A DNA stretch of 46,055 nt, taken from positions 1 through 46,055 of the forward strand of contig JAKTNI010000009.1 in NCBI GenBank assembly GCA_029593505.1. Reading direction: 5' to 3'. The position numbers were made by a program, and so were the translations under genes. Positions 7,507 through 18,502 of this stretch are shown here, piece after piece. Below the pieces are notes generated by a model. That model did no database searches and was not told the DNA's origin. It saw only the letters and a program-made list of their open reading frames with translations. Position 1 is the first letter of the stretch. The number at the start of each line of letters is the position of its first letter. Source of the stretch: Streptococcus suis (GTDB lineage Bacteria; Bacillota; Bacilli; Lactobacillales; Streptococcaceae).

Positions 7507-8820
7507 CTAAGATTTTCTTCTTAATTGACTGATGAAAAAACCATCTGTCTGATATAATTCTGGTGTAATCAACAAACAACCATCCACCATAATATCTGAT
7601 TGCGCATGCTGCACAGGTACTTGCTCAAAATTCGGATGAGCTTGTAAAAATTCTTGAACTACTTCTTGATTTTCCTTAGCAATAATGGTACAGGTACTAT
7701 AAGTTATTATACCACCTATTTTGAGACTTTGGCAAACACTATCCAATATTTGCAACTGAAGTGTCTTTAACGAATCAAAATCGATCGCTGCTTTCGTATA
7801 CCGAATATCTGGCTTACGACGTATTAATCCAATTCCTGAACATGGAGCGTCCACCAAAATCTTATCAAACGTATCTGGAGTAAACACTTCATGAGTCCGA
7901 CTAGCATCCAAACATTTCGTTTCAATACGATGTGACACACCTAAGCGAAGCGCATTTTCCTCAATGAGAGCCAATTTATGTTCGTGCAAATCAAGTGCAA
8001 TAACTTTACCCCTCTCTAAATACGAAGCGATATGACAAGTCTTTCCACCCGGAGCCGCACAAGCATCTAATATACATTCCCCACCTTCAATTTGCAAAGT
8101 TGGAGCTACTAATTGACTTGTCTCATCTTGAATCGTTACTAGTCCTTCTTTGAAATAATCTGTTCCTGCAAAATGACCATTCGGTGCAACAAGTCCAACT
8201 GGTGACAAAATAGAACGTTCTGCTCCTAACGCCTGTTCCAATTCCTCCAAGTGCTCCACATTTGTGACACGAACACTGGCTTTATTCCGTATATGAAGAC
8301 TTTGAAAAATCTTCTCCGCTCGCTCATCACCGTATTCTGCAATGAGGGTTTGAACCAGCCACACAGGCACAGAATATTGAACAGATAACCGCTTATTCTT
8401 TCGCTTAATATCTCTAGGATCTGGTAGTTGCGCTTGACTAATTTTCCGCAAAATAGCATTGACAAACTTGTCCACTCCTCTAGCTTTTTTGGCGATAGAG
8501 ACTGCTTCATTCACAATAGCATGAGCAGGCAATTTATCCAAATACACCAACTGATATAGACTTAACATCAGAAGATAATAGACCCAGCTATCCAATTTCT
8601 CTCTATCTTCTATAAAATGAGCCAAATACCATTCTAAAGTGATCTTGCGAGAAACAGTTCCGTATACCAATTCAGTTACTAGCCCCTTATCTCGCACAGA
8701 TAAGGCAGACTGCTCCAACACTTTGTTGAGAGCAATATTAGAGTAAGCTCTTTGATCAAAGACTTGCTCAATTACTGACAAAGCAACCTGTCTGGCTGTT
8801 TCTTGTTTACTATTTACCAA
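7507..8820 (-). CDS. rsmB: 16S rRNA m5C967 methyltransferase RsmB/Sun
   Basis: A 437-residue protein. The N-terminal NusB-like RNA-binding domain (about 1-135, [20 protein letters not shown]) is followed by a SAM-dependent m5C methyltransferase domain with motif [23 protein letters not shown] (the conserved motif IV Cys) and YSTCTI (the catalytic Cys). It methylates C967 of 16S rRNA in the cytoplasm. It follows fmt with an 11-nt overlap and precedes phpP, the fmt-rsmB-phpP-stkP order common in Firmicutes. Length is normal for the family. Confidence 0.95.
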   Translation of the reverse strand: MVNSKQETARQVALSVIEQVFDQRAYSNIALNKVLEQSALSVRDKGLVTELVYGTVSRKITLEWYLAHFIEDREKLDSWVYYLLMLSLYQLVYLDKLPAHAIVNEAVSIAKKARGVDKFVNAILRKISQAQLPDPRDIKRKNKRLSVQYSVPVWLVQTLIAEYGDERAEKIFQSLHIRNKASVRVTNVEHLEELEQALGAERSILSPVGLVAPNGHFAGTDYFKEGLVTIQDETSQLVAPTLQIEGGECILDACAAPGGKTCHIASYLERGKVIALDLHEHKLALIEENALRLGVSHRIETKCLDASRTHEVFTPDTFDKILVDAPCSGIGLIRRKPDIRYTKAAIDFDSLKTLQLQILDSVCQSLKIGGIITYSTCTIIAKENQEVVQEFLQAHPNFEQVPVQHAQSDIMVDGCLLITPELYQTDGFFISQLRRKS

Positions 8821-9745
8821 ATTGTTCTCCTACCTCGATATTTCGACCGGCTCCATTTAAAAAATCCACAATATTCATCTTAGGTTTTCCAGCAGGTTGC
8901 ACAGTTTTTAAAGAAAGAGCTCCTTTTCCCGTCGCAATTACCAACTCTTTTTTATTGCAGACAATCACTTGACCAATAGGACCTGAAGCATCCACTTCTA
9001 CTGCTTCTTGAATTTTAAAACGTTCTCCTTGCCAGTAGGTATGTGCAACAGGCCACGGATACATTCCACGAATATGATTAAATAGCTGACGCGCTGTCTG
9101 ACTCCAGTCTAATATTTCCTGTTCTGGTTGTATCGTTGGAGAAAAAGTTGCTGCTGTATGGTCTTGAGCGATTGGCTGCAACCTCCCTCCAATATAATCT
9201 GGTAAAGTATCAAGCAATAAATCGCGACCAAGTATCGCTAACTTTTCAAAGAGAGTACCAACATTGTCCGATTCTTCAATAGGGATACTGTTACTGGAAA
9301 TCATATCTCCTGCATCCATCTCCTTCACCATTTCCATAATCGTAACACCTGCACGCTCATCACCATTGATTAAAGCATAATGAATAGGTGCTCCTCCACG
9401 ATATTTGGGCAGCAGTGAAGCATGCACATTAACAGCGAATCCAACGGAATGCAATAATTTTGTCGGAAGAAACTGACCAAAAGCAGCTGTGATAACTCCA
9501 TCTGCACCTAATTCCATCAATTCTTCCAATTCCTGACTTCCTGACAATTTTTCTGGCTGGTATACTGGAATGTCATAAGCTAAAGCCAGCTCCTTTACGG
9601 GTGTCATTTTTAGTACTTTCTTACGACCAACTGCTCTATCTGGTTGAGTGACCACTGCTAAAACATCATAAGCATTATCAGACAAAATGCCTCTTAACAC
9701 CGTTGCTGAAAAATCTGGCGTTCCCATAAAAATCAACTTTGTCAT
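8810..9745 (-). CDS. fmt: methionyl-tRNA formyltransferase
   Basis: The 311-residue enzyme transfers a formyl group from 10-formyl-tetrahydrofolate to initiator Met-tRNA. The N-terminal [11 protein letters not shown] and the core [20 protein letters not shown] with downstream MDAGD give the catalytic Asn/His/Asp set. A C-terminal OB-like tRNA-binding domain follows. The SD is weak (AGAAAG). An extended -10 promoter lies upstream at 9790-9798, after the priA terminator, so fmt heads its own unit continuing through rsmB, phpP and stkP. Confidence 0.96.
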   Translation of the reverse strand: MTKLIFMGTPDFSATVLRGILSDNAYDVLAVVTQPDRAVGRKKVLKMTPVKELALAYDIPVYQPEKLSGSQELEELMELGADGVITAAFGQFLPTKLLHSVGFAVNVHASLLPKYRGGAPIHYALINGDERAGVTIMEMVKEMDAGDMISSNSIPIEESDNVGTLFEKLAILGRDLLLDTLPDYIGGRLQPIAQDHTAATFSPTIQPEQEILDWSQTARQLFNHIRGMYPWPVAHTYWQGERFKIQEAVEVDASGPIGQVIVCNKKELVIATGKGALSLKTVQPAGKPKMNIVDFLNGAGRNIEVGEQFGK

Positions 9746-9789
9746 ATTTCTTATTCTTTCTACATCATTCTTCGTTATATTATCTTTTA

Positions 9790-9798
9790 ATTATATCA
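9790..9798 (-). promoter_or_regulatory. extended -10 promoter of fmt
   Basis: Minus strand TGATATAAT is a consensus extended -10 (TG-N-TATAAT) about 45 nt before the fmt start. No clear -35 hexamer was found in the A-rich DNA upstream. Confidence 0.6.
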
Positions 9799-9836
9799 TT
9801 TTTCCTTATTTTTTCCTTTATTCAAGGCTTTTCGAC

Positions 9837-9890
9837 AAAAAGAGAGTAAAACGAACTCCTCAAACATTTTAAAGAACTCGTTTTCCTCTC
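9837..9890 (-). terminator. terminator after priA
   Basis: The minus-strand arm GAGAGGAAAACGA (9890-9878) pairs with TCGTTTTACTCTC (9854-9842) with one mismatch, followed by TTTTT. It is a long intrinsic terminator separating priA from fmt. Confidence 0.75.
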
Positions 9891-9938
9891 TGTATGAACT
9901 AGTTTAAAGTTCAACTTTTTTATCCTTCCAAAACTATT

Positions 9939-12326
9939 TTACATCATATTTTGCGGCTCATTGTCAATAATCAAACGTATATCTTGATTTTCTCTGACCT
10001 GTGTCCAATCCAGTATCTGATTCAAGACTTCTTCAATATGTATTTCCTTACGATATTTAAGAAAAATTTGATAATGGTAAAGATTGTGTGTCCTAGCAAT
10101 TGGTTTGGGGGTCGGTCCTAGTATCTGAATATTTGCTGTCAGATATTCTCTTAAAAAAGCGACTATTTCATAAGCTTTTTTTACGACAAATTCCTCGGAC
10201 CGATGTGATATTGTCAAACCAATTGTAAAATAATACGGTGGATAACTCAACTGTTTCCGAATTCCCATCTCATATCGATAAAACCCTTCGTAATCTTGAT
10301 GTTGAGCAAAAAGAATCGCGTAATGATTAGGGTTGTAAGTCTGAATAATCACCTCTCCTTTTTTATCTGCTCGACCAGCTCGACCAGCAACCTGAGTTAG
10401 TAATTGAAAAGTACGTTCTGAAGAACGGAAATCTGGCAAATGAAGTGCTGTATCTGCATTTAAAACCCCCACCAACGTAACATTCGGAAAGTCCAATCCC
10501 TTAGCAATCATCTGTGTACCTAGCAAAATATCAGCTTCTCCACGACCAAAAGCTTCTAATACTGTCTCATAGGAGCCTTTTTTCTTAGTCGTATCCACAT
10601 CCATTCTAAAAATACGAGCCTCCGGTAATGATTCCTGCAACTCATCATAAGCTTTCTGAGTTCCTGTTCCATAATAACGAATGGATGTACTATTGCAATT
10701 AGGACACATTCGGAGAATAGCCTTTTGAAAACCACAATAATGGCAATTTAAACTACGCGTATCCATATGAAGAGTAAGAGAAATATCACAATTAGGGCAT
10801 TGATCGACTTCTCCACAGTCACGACACATCATAAAAGAAGAATACCCTCTACGGTTCAACATCAGAACCACTTGCTCTTTTTTAGCTAATTTTTCCTTTA
10901 TTTTCTCAAGTAATACTGGAGTAAAATTACTCATTTCTTGCTGTCCAATATAGTCACGAAAATCAACCACCTGCACATCTGGTATCCTTGCCAAAGGATT
11001 CGCACGTTGATTTAAGGTTAATCTACCGTATACTCCTCGACTAGCACGGGCACGCGTTTCAAGACTAGGAGTAGCCGATCCTAACACTAAAACAGCTTGA
11101 TGATACTCTGCTCGCAGTTTGGCAACATCACGAGCATGGTAACGAGGATTACTATCTTGCTTATAGGTCGCCTCATGTTCCTCATCAATAATGATAGCTC
11201 CAATCTGTTTTAACGGAGCAAAAATAGCAGATCTAGCTCCAACAACAACCTGTGCCTCTCCTCGTTCAATTTTACGCCATTCATCATACTTTTCTCCGTC
11301 TGATAAACCCGAATGAAGAATCGCTACTTTCTGACCGAACCGTGAAATAAAGCGACTAGTCATTTGAGGAGTTAGCGAAATTTCAGGAACCAACATAATC
11401 GCTGTCTTACCCATTTGTAAAACGCGATCAATCACTTGAAGATAAACTTCCGTCTTACCAGAACCAGTCACTCCTTGCAACAAATAAGTCTGACTACTAT
11501 GACCGATAGTAGAAACAATCTCTTTTACAGCAATCGTTTGCTCTGCATTCAGTTTCAAAGGCGTCGTTTGAGTCACTTTGTCAAATAGCTTTTGAGTTCG
11601 TGAAATTTCTTCTTCCCATATCTCTATATAACCTCTATCTGTAAAATAACGAAGTATATCTGCCGAAAAATCAGATTTTAATACAGATAAGGGTTGTTCT
11701 GTTGGATTATCTAGCAAAAATTTCTTTAATTGTTGGCGTTTCTTAGCTCGATTACTGATTTCCGCTGTTACCAACTTGTCCAGACAAACCCTGTACCATT
11801 TTTCTGTTTTAATTTGCTTCCGATCCTTAGCAACATAATCTACTAAGAGTTTTCCGGCTTGGACTAATCGCATCACTCTTGCTTGTTGCTCTAAATCTAA
11901 GTCTGAAAACCGAATCTCATCCTTATCTCCAAAAAGACTAGATCGCTCTGCCATTTGCAAACTCTGACTTGGTCGCAACAATTTATCATAGGTAGAATTG
12001 AGTAAATTTGGTAACATAGCTTTTAACAAACTGATTTTATAAGAAAATACCGACCGTCTCATTTGTTCAGCAAGCCAAAACTGTTCTTGACCCAGCACAG
12101 GTGTGTAATCTAAGACCTCTACAATTGATTTTAATTCATGTTGCTGACTATGATCACCTGCTTCCAAGTCTAAAACGATTCCTTGAATCAAGCGATTTCC
12201 CTTACCAAAGGGAACATGTACCCGAATACCGATAAGCATACTATCTTCCAATTCTTGTGGAACAATGTATGAATATGTCTGATCTGTCTGCATCAGTGGT
12301 ACATCTACGATAACCTTTGCTAACAT
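9939..12326 (-). CDS. priA: primosomal replication restart helicase PriA
   Basis: A 795-residue superfamily 2 DNA helicase. It has an N-terminal DNA-binding domain (VIVDVPLMQTDQTYSY), Walker A GVTGSGKTEVYL, the DEEH box IIIDEEHEATYKQD, and a zinc-binding insert with paired cysteines (CRDCG, CPNC, CHYCG, CPNC). The C-terminal motif VAGRAGRADKKG follows. It reloads the replisome at stalled forks. The start has a good SD (GAGGGAG). A possible promoter, TTGTGT with 17-nt spacing to TATTGT, lies upstream but is only moderately convincing. In many Firmicutes gmk-rpoZ-priA-fmt-rsmB is one cluster, as here. Confidence 0.97.
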   Translation of the reverse strand: MLAKVIVDVPLMQTDQTYSYIVPQELEDSMLIGIRVHVPFGKGNRLIQGIVLDLEAGDHSQQHELKSIVEVLDYTPVLGQEQFWLAEQMRRSVFSYKISLLKAMLPNLLNSTYDKLLRPSQSLQMAERSSLFGDKDEIRFSDLDLEQQARVMRLVQAGKLLVDYVAKDRKQIKTEKWYRVCLDKLVTAEISNRAKKRQQLKKFLLDNPTEQPLSVLKSDFSADILRYFTDRGYIEIWEEEISRTQKLFDKVTQTTPLKLNAEQTIAVKEIVSTIGHSSQTYLLQGVTGSGKTEVYLQVIDRVLQMGKTAIMLVPEISLTPQMTSRFISRFGQKVAILHSGLSDGEKYDEWRKIERGEAQVVVGARSAIFAPLKQIGAIIIDEEHEATYKQDSNPRYHARDVAKLRAEYHQAVLVLGSATPSLETRARASRGVYGRLTLNQRANPLARIPDVQVVDFRDYIGQQEMSNFTPVLLEKIKEKLAKKEQVVLMLNRRGYSSFMMCRDCGEVDQCPNCDISLTLHMDTRSLNCHYCGFQKAILRMCPNCNSTSIRYYGTGTQKAYDELQESLPEARIFRMDVDTTKKKGSYETVLEAFGRGEADILLGTQMIAKGLDFPNVTLVGVLNADTALHLPDFRSSERTFQLLTQVAGRAGRADKKGEVIIQTYNPNHYAILFAQHQDYEGFYRYEMGIRKQLSYPPYYFTIGLTISHRSEEFVVKKAYEIVAFLREYLTANIQILGPTPKPIARTHNLYHYQIFLKYRKEIHIEEVLNQILDWTQVRENQDIRLIIDNEPQNMM

Positions 12327-12405
12327 ACTCCCTCACTTTTCTATCTCAAAAACAATACTAAAACTAGAGAATTAACACAATCATTCTAAAATCATTTGCC
12401 TTCAT

Positions 12406-12448
12406 AGTGAAAAGAAACCCGGATGGAGAAACCAACCGAGTTTTCACT
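12406..12448 (-). repeat. hairpin directly after the rpoZ stop
   Basis: The arms AGTGAAAA (12406-12413) and TTTTCACT (12441-12448) enclose an inner CCGG/CCG pairing. It starts 1 nt after the rpoZ stop codon. The minus-strand side has no T-run, so it may stabilise or partly terminate the gmk-rpoZ mRNA before priA rather than act as a full terminator. Confidence 0.5.
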
Positions 12449-12763
12449 TTAAATTTTTTCACCATCTTCTTTTTCTTTGGCGATTTGAGCTTTAATCTTA
12501 CGCTCTTCTTCCTCTGCTAAACGTTTAGCTTCTTCTGCACGACGGCGAACTGCTTCACGTTTAGCTTCTGGATCTGGATGAATCACTACATTACCAGATT
12601 CAATTTCTTCCAAAGCTCTAAGAGTTGATTTTACAGAAGTAAACTCTTGTGTAGGTTTTGCGCCTGCTTCTAACTCGTGAGCACGTTTAGCTTCCAAAAT
12701 AACTAGAGAATACTTGGAAGGCACCTTGTCCAACAAGGTATCAATTGAAGGTTTTAACATCAT
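12449..12763 (-). CDS. rpoZ: RNA polymerase omega subunit
   Basis: The 104-residue protein begins [20 protein letters not shown] and contains the omega core [12 protein letters not shown] charged Glu/Lys/Arg-rich C-terminal tail ([20 protein letters not shown]), typical of the streptococcal form, follows. Omega helps assemble and stabilise the beta' subunit. It lies 24 nt after gmk in the same operon. Two adjacent ATG codons (12763 and 12760) could both serve as start. Confidence 0.95.
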   Translation of the reverse strand: MMLKPSIDTLLDKVPSKYSLVILEAKRAHELEAGAKPTQEFTSVKSTLRALEEIESGNVVIHPDPEAKREAVRRRAEEAKRLAEEEERKIKAQIAKEKEDGEKI

Positions 12764-12787
12764 ATATAATAATCTCTTTTCTTTCTT

Positions 12788-13477
<690 letters not shown>

Positions 13478-13544
13478 TTAGACAAGAGAAATGTGTTTCT
13501 ATTCTTGCTATGTATGGTAAGAATACATACCATCTATCTTGGTA

Positions 13545-13592
13545 TAAAAAAATACCTCGAAAATCAGATGAATAATCATACTTTCAAGGTAT
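13545..13592 (-). terminator. terminator after rny
   Basis: ATACCTTGAAA (13592-13582) pairs with TTTCGAGGTAT (13562-13552) over 11 bp including one wobble pair, followed by seven T. It lies 13 nt past the rny stop. Confidence 0.8.
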
Positions 13593-13605
13593 AAAATGAT
13601 TTATA

Positions 13606-15219
13606 TTATTTTGCAACATCTGTTGCTCTTGTCTCACGAATAACGGTAATCTTGATATTTCCTGGATAATCTAAATTATTTTCGATTTTTTCACGTACAT
13701 CATGAGCTAAAATGGTAATCTTATCATCGCTAATCTTATTTGGATGAACAATAATTCGTACTTCACGCCCAGCTTGAATAGCGTAGGATTGCTTGATACC
13801 GTCAAAACTATTTGCAATTTCTTCCAAATCTTGCAAGCGTTTGATATAAGCTTCCATTGACTCGCGACGAGAACCCGGACGAGCTGCACTAAGAGCATCT
13901 GCTGCTGCAACAATCACTGCAATGGTACTTGTCGCTTCAACATCACCATGGTGACTTGCAATGGTATTAATGACAACTGGATTTTCTTTGTATTTCTTAG
14001 CCAATTCTGTTCCAATTTCAACGTGGCTACCATCAACTTCTCTATCAATAGCCTTGCCAATATCATGTAAGAATCCTGCTCGACGAGCCAAGGAAACATT
14101 TTCACCCAACTCAGCTGCCAGAACACCTGATAATTTAGCAACCTCAACAGAATGACGAAGAACGTTTTGTCCATAAGATGTACGGAAATGCAAACGACCC
14201 ATGATCTTAATTAAATCAGGATGAAGATTTGGAGCACCAACTTCATAAGCTGCAGCTTCACCATATTCACGAATACGATTATCCATTTCTACACGATGCT
14301 TCTCAACTAATTCCTCAATCCTAGCAGGATGAATACGACCATCCTGAAGAAGAGTCTCCATCGTCATTCGAGCAATCTCACGACGAATTGGATCAAAACC
14401 TGAAAGCACTACTACTTCTGGTGTATCATCAATAATAACATCAATTCCCGTCAAACTTTCAAAGGTTCGAATATTGCGACCTTCACGACCAATAATACGT
14501 CCCTTCATCCCATCATCTGGTAAGTGAACTGATGTAATTGTTTGCTCAGCTACGTATTCACCCGAAATGCGTTGCATCGCTTGAGCCAATAAATCTTTAG
14601 CCATCTTATCTGATCGCTCTTTGACTTCTCGCTCAGCTTCCTTAATACGAGTTGCTACTTCATGACTCAACTTATCCCGTGTATCTGCCAAGATAAGCTC
14701 TTTTGCTTCTTCTTGACTAAGCGCTGCTACACGTTCCAATTCTAGCGCTTTTTGTTCTTCCAATTTGGCAACTTCTTGTTCACGCTCATCAATATGTTTA
14801 GATCGGTCGACTAAGCTTTGTTCTTTTTGCTCCAAAGCTTTTTCTTTATTGACCAAATTGTCATCTTTTCGATCCAAATTACTTGCACGTTCTGTTAGAC
14901 GTGATTCAATTTGTTTCAATTCTTGACGTTCTGACTTAAATTCTTCTGCTATTTCTTCTCGGTATTTTCGAGCTTCTTCCTTAGCTTCCAAGAGCAATTC
15001 TTTTTTCAAGGTCTTACAGTCGCGTTCGGCTGTTTTCAATATCACCTCAGCCTGCTCTTCTGCTCTACCACGAACATTACTAGCTTCTTGTTCCGCATTT
15101 AAAAGTGTCAATTCTGCAGTTTCTTTTGCAGATTTCATCTTCAAAGAAATGGCAAAGTAACCTAATACTAAACCAATGATAGCAGAAACAAGAGCTACTA
15201 CTATTGCAATAACGCCCAT
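13606..15219 (-). CDS. rny: ribonuclease Y
   Basis: A 537-residue membrane-anchored endoribonuclease that starts mRNA decay in Gram-positive bacteria. It has an N-terminal membrane helix (about 2-22), a long Glu/Lys-rich coiled coil (about 30-205), a KH RNA-binding domain ([20 protein letters not shown]) and an HD metal-dependent nuclease domain ([19 protein letters not shown]). The length equals that of other streptococcal RNase Y proteins. SD AGAGG precedes the ATG. It is transcribed from its own promoter divergently from luxS and ends at a strong terminator. Confidence 0.96.
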   Translation of the reverse strand: MGVIAIVVALVSAIIGLVLGYFAISLKMKSAKETAELTLLNAEQEASNVRGRAEEQAEVILKTAERDCKTLKKELLLEAKEEARKYREEIAEEFKSERQELKQIESRLTERASNLDRKDDNLVNKEKALEQKEQSLVDRSKHIDEREQEVAKLEEQKALELERVAALSQEEAKELILADTRDKLSHEVATRIKEAEREVKERSDKMAKDLLAQAMQRISGEYVAEQTITSVHLPDDGMKGRIIGREGRNIRTFESLTGIDVIIDDTPEVVVLSGFDPIRREIARMTMETLLQDGRIHPARIEELVEKHRVEMDNRIREYGEAAAYEVGAPNLHPDLIKIMGRLHFRTSYGQNVLRHSVEVAKLSGVLAAELGENVSLARRAGFLHDIGKAIDREVDGSHVEIGTELAKKYKENPVVINTIASHHGDVEATSTIAVIVAAADALSAARPGSRRESMEAYIKRLQDLEEIANSFDGIKQSYAIQAGREVRIIVHPNKISDDKITILAHDVREKIENNLDYPGNIKITVIRETRATDVAK

Positions 15220-15265
15220 ATTTCTACCTCTTTTTTATAATTTGATTTTTACAAAATCTGTACCT

Positions 15266-15294
15266 ATTCTATCATATTTGAAACGATTTCACAA
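15266..15294 (-). promoter_or_regulatory. promoter of rny
   Basis: Minus strand TTGTGA (15294-15289), 17-nt spacer, TAGAAT (15271-15266) preceded by TGA. It overlaps the expected -35 region of the divergent luxS promoter, so the two may interfere. Confidence 0.65.
15279..15291. other. 13-bp palindrome between the rny and luxS promoters
   Basis: TGAAA-CGA-TTTCA is a perfect inverted repeat inside the rny promoter spacer, about 20 nt upstream of the luxS -10. It resembles a catabolite-response element with one base missing. It is a candidate operator; no regulator can be named. Confidence 0.35.
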
Positions 15295-15311
15295 TTCTAA
15301 ATTGACAAATA

Positions 15312-15320
15312 TGATATAAT
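15312..15320 (+). promoter_or_regulatory. extended -10 promoter of luxS
   Basis: TGATATAAT is a perfect extended -10 element, 18 nt before the luxS SD. A TTGACA at 15302-15307 is only 7 nt away and cannot be the matching -35. Confidence 0.6.
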
Positions 15321-15347
15321 GATGTCAGTATAACATTGGAGGAAACT

Positions 15348-15830
15348 ATGAAAAAAGAAGTTATTGTTGAAAGTTTTGAACTCGATCATACCATTGTAAA
15401 AGCACCCTATATTCGCCTGATTTCCGAAGAGAGTGGACCCAAAGGAGATATCATCACCAACTTTGATATTCGACTCATCCAACCTAACAAAAATGCTATA
15501 GATACAGCAGGGTTGCATACAATTGAACATCTTCTTGCTAAACTCATTCGTCAAAGAATGGAAGGACTTATCGACTGTTCTCCATTCGGTTGCCGTACCG
15601 GGTTTCATATGATTGTCTGGGGAAATCCATCACCCACAACAATTGCTCAAATCATCAAATCAAGCCTGGAAGAAATTGCAACTGCTATTTCTTGGGAGGA
15701 TGTACCAGGTACTACCATTGAATCGTGTGGTAATTATAAAGATCATAGCCTCCACTCTGCTAAGGAATGGGCAAAACTCATCTTATCTCAGGGAATATCA
15801 ACCGATGCATTTGACCGAAAGCTAATTTAA
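15348..15830 (+). CDS. luxS: S-ribosylhomocysteine lyase LuxS
   Basis: The 160-residue enzyme cleaves S-ribosylhomocysteine to homocysteine and the autoinducer-2 precursor, recycling the product of SAM-dependent methylation. The metal ligands H57 and H61 (HTIEH) and C127 (SCGNYKDHS) and the catalytic C82 (FGCRTG) are present. I set the start at ATG 15348, with GGAGG 5 nt upstream. The in-frame TTG at 15336 overlaps the SD. It is a single-gene unit with its own promoter and a very long terminator. Confidence 0.96.
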   Translation: MKKEVIVESFELDHTIVKAPYIRLISEESGPKGDIITNFDIRLIQPNKNAIDTAGLHTIEHLLAKLIRQRMEGLIDCSPFGCRTGFHMIVWGNPSPTTIAQIIKSSLEEIATAISWEDVPGTTIESCGNYKDHSLHSAKEWAKLILSQGISTDAFDRKLI

Positions 15831-15850
15831 TGCCGTTTCTAAAGGATACT

Positions 15851-15910
15851 GATACAAAAAAACTCTTGGATAATACCATTGTCGGTATTATCCAAGAGTT
15901 TTTTTGTATC
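15851..15910. terminator. bidirectional terminator between luxS and mapZ
   Basis: The two arms 15851-15877 and 15884-15910 are perfectly complementary over 27 bp around a 6-nt loop (ATTGTC). A/T runs on both sides let it stop luxS from the left and mapZ from the right. Confidence 0.9.
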
Positions 15911-15941
15911 TCATACATCTCTCACAAGTCAGCTATGAACT

Positions 15942-17312
15942 TTAATAATCCAGTGCATCTGCATAACCTGCACCGTTTCCAACAAAGTAGCCTGTTTTGC
16001 AATTGATAGAGAATAAGTACGTTCCATCTGGTTTAAACATATTATAGTAGCCATTACCATTGATAACATTGACTTTCTCTAGGATAAATTGATTTCCGGT
16101 GATGTAGCCTCTTTGTTGGGAAACAGCAATAATATTTTCAAAAATACCAGGAGTAAATGTCCATGCGGTATTAGCTGTGTCATCAATCACAGTTTGGTCA
16201 TACGGAACACGGCTCAACTCTCGTTGCAGTACTACTCCAGGTGGAACAGATATACCAAAGTCTACCGAAGCTCCCTTCACATCACTTGAAGCCATCGCAG
16301 ATACAGACACGCTTTCTTGTGCTGAAGTACTCTCCACACTCTGACCATTGTCCGAACTTGTAGCTGTTACCACAGCTGTTGCTTGAGCTTTTTCTTGTTG
16401 CGAACGACCAAAATTCACAACAGAAGCCAATAAACTATCTACTGAAGTGATGCCAGTTTTAATTGCTGAAAGAGTTGCATCTGTTTTGACAGTTGCGGTT
16501 GTGTCCAATTCACCATCTGATACAACTGCTTTATCAAATTGACTATTGATCGTTTGAATAGCAGCAATTGCTTTCTCCAACGTATCATACTGCTCTTTAG
16601 CTTTCTTATAGTTATCTGAATTCTTGTCCAGTTTTTCTAAAAAAGTTTTTAACTCTGCCAGTTTTCCAAACTCTGAATTTTTCAATTTTGTCAAGCTAGT
16701 ATCAGTAAAGAAACTTTTATAAAGTTGTTCAAAAGAATCCATAGCAGTATCCTTTGAACTAACTGATGTAGAAGATAAAGTCTGACTAGTGCTGCTAGCA
16801 GTTGTTTTAGTTGACTGATTCACAGACTGAAACCAAACAAAAGCAGAAGCCACGATACCAATCAATAATAGAACAGCACCAAATACTCCAAATCCAAAAT
16901 AGAAGTTTTTCTTTCTACCTTCCTCAACATCCTCCTCAGCAACTGATACCAAATCAGCTTCCTGTTCTACAGTATCTTCTATATCAAGAGGAGAAACTCC
17001 TGCGACAATAGTCTCTTCCAACAGCTCTGTTTCAGCTACAACTTCCGTTGATGGTTCATTCGCCTCCAGCGATTCCGTGAGGTTTGAATCAACTATGGGA
17101 GCTTGGTAACTCTTTGTTTCAAATTTTTGCGACTCAATTTCTTCACGATGTTGCTTAATATAACGATCTAAAACACCATCTTCTTCAGTCACACCTGCTT
17201 CAATCTCTTTATGCTTTTTAACCGCTTCTTCAATTGTCAAATCTTTCGCTATTTGAAAATCTAAAACTTTTTCTTCATCTAAAGGAAGATGATTTTTATT
17301 TTTTTCTCCCAC
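15942..17312 (-). CDS. mapZ: mid-cell division-site protein MapZ/LocZ
   Basis: A 456-residue single-pass protein. The cytoplasmic N-terminal part begins GEKNKNHLPLDEEKVLDFQ and is acidic. One membrane helix spans about residues 137-161. The large extracellular part has a helical, Thr/Ser-rich linker and a C-terminal domain ending in a compact Gly/Tyr-rich segment. This is the layout of MapZ, which marks the streptococcal equator, recruits FtsZ and is phosphorylated by StkP. The start is GTG at 17312 with AGGAG 6 nt upstream. It lies 24 nt after rlmL in the gpsB-rnpB-rlmL-mapZ order also known in S. pneumoniae. Sequence identity was judged by eye. Confidence 0.88.
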   Translation of the reverse strand: MGEKNKNHLPLDEEKVLDFQIAKDLTIEEAVKKHKEIEAGVTEEDGVLDRYIKQHREEIESQKFETKSYQAPIVDSNLTESLEANEPSTEVVAETELLEETIVAGVSPLDIEDTVEQEADLVSVAEEDVEEGRKKNFYFGFGVFGAVLLLIGIVASAFVWFQSVNQSTKTTASSTSQTLSSTSVSSKDTAMDSFEQLYKSFFTDTSLTKLKNSEFGKLAELKTFLEKLDKNSDNYKKAKEQYDTLEKAIAAIQTINSQFDKAVVSDGELDTTATVKTDATLSAIKTGITSVDSLLASVVNFGRSQQEKAQATAVVTATSSDNGQSVESTSAQESVSVSAMASSDVKGASVDFGISVPPGVVLQRELSRVPYDQTVIDDTANTAWTFTPGIFENIIAVSQQRGYITGNQFILEKVNVINGNGYYNMFKPDGTYLFSINCKTGYFVGNGAGYADALDY

Positions 17313-17336
17313 AACTTTCTCCTATTACTGTTCTTC

Positions 17337-18488
17337 TTACACCTGACGTTTTACACGTTGACCGAAAAATTGATAGAGATCTACCTTCAATGTACCATTA
17401 TACAATTTTCGTTTTTTATCCGCTTTGTGACCAAATCGGTTTTCAAACTGTTCATCGCTCGTCAAAATAAATTTAGACCATGTTTTTAGTGGCTCAAACG
17501 TTTGTCCCATTTCTTTATACAATAACACAATCGCTTCATCATCCAACAGTCGCTCTCCATAGGGGGGATTTGAAATGAGGACTCCATTCACTTTATTTGT
17601 CCGTAAATCTTGGAGACGCATCTGCTTAAACACAATGTCTTTTTCTACACCAGCTGCAAAAGCATTCTTCTTAGCAATGTCTACCATACGTGCATCAATG
17701 TCATAACCAGAAATATCTAATGTCAAATCCTGTTTGATAGCAGCCTGAGCTTTTTCTCTTGCTTCAATAACAAGTTGTTCGTCTACCCATGGCCACTCCT
17801 CAAATGAGAAATGACGGTTCAAACCCGGGGCAATATTCCTAGCCAACATAGCCGCTTCAATGCAAAAAGTTCCCGATCCACAGGTAGGATCAACCAAGGG
17901 CTTATCTGGATACCAATTCGATAATTGTAAGATAGCTGCGGCCATATTTTCTTTAATCGGAGCACCTCCTTTTTCTATACGGTAACCACGTTTAAATAAA
18001 CTAGACCCTGTCGTATCAATCATCACCGTGACCATATCTTTCCAGATGGATACTTCAATCTTAAATTCTGCTCCAACTTCTTGCAAAGGAACGTTTTCTG
18101 GACGAGAAAAATACTTCTGTAATTTTTTCACAACAGCTTTTTTCGAAATAGCCTGTACACTAGGTTCATTGTGCAATGTTGATTTAACACACTTAGCTTT
18201 TGAAATAGGAAAACGACAGCCTAGAGGTAAATAGTTTTCCCAATCCAAACCAAAAACTCCTTGAAACAGCTCTTCAAAAGTTCGAGCAGGAAACTGTCCA
18301 ACAACTAACTTAATTCGATCCGCCGAACGCAACCATAGATTCGTCTCAATGATAGCAGAAAGATTGCCCCTAAACCGAACACGTCCATTTTCAATGTTGC
18401 ATTCATATCCCAGACCACGAATCTCACGCCCAACAACTGCTTCTAAACCGGCAGCTGCCGTCGCTATTATTTCAAATTCTTTTTTCAT
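17337..18488 (-). CDS. rlmL: THUMP-domain rRNA guanine-N2 methyltransferase, RlmL/YpsC type
   Basis: A 383-residue protein with an N-terminal ferredoxin-like and THUMP RNA-binding region (about 1-160) and a SAM-dependent methyltransferase domain. The methyltransferase has DPTCGSGTFCIEAAMLA (motif I), YDIDARMVDIAKKNA and the NPPYGERL catalytic motif. By homology with E. coli RlmL it would make m2G2445 in 23S rRNA, although the Firmicute form lacks the RlmK half. SD GAGGA precedes the ATG. It starts 15 nt after the rnpB terminator hairpin, so its transcription probably depends on readthrough of that hairpin. Confidence 0.88.
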   Translation of the reverse strand: MKKEFEIIATAAAGLEAVVGREIRGLGYECNIENGRVRFRGNLSAIIETNLWLRSADRIKLVVGQFPARTFEELFQGVFGLDWENYLPLGCRFPISKAKCVKSTLHNEPSVQAISKKAVVKKLQKYFSRPENVPLQEVGAEFKIEVSIWKDMVTVMIDTTGSSLFKRGYRIEKGGAPIKENMAAAILQLSNWYPDKPLVDPTCGSGTFCIEAAMLARNIAPGLNRHFSFEEWPWVDEQLVIEAREKAQAAIKQDLTLDISGYDIDARMVDIAKKNAFAAGVEKDIVFKQMRLQDLRTNKVNGVLISNPPYGERLLDDEAIVLLYKEMGQTFEPLKTWSKFILTSDEQFENRFGHKADKKRKLYNGTLKVDLYQFFGQRVKRQV

Positions 18489-18502
18489 CTTTTTCCTCTA
18501 CA

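Noticed and set aside
15302..15320. TTGACA with TATAAT at luxS read as a full promoter
   Set aside because: The spacing is only 7 nt, so TTGACA cannot be its -35; the extended -10 is the better reading.
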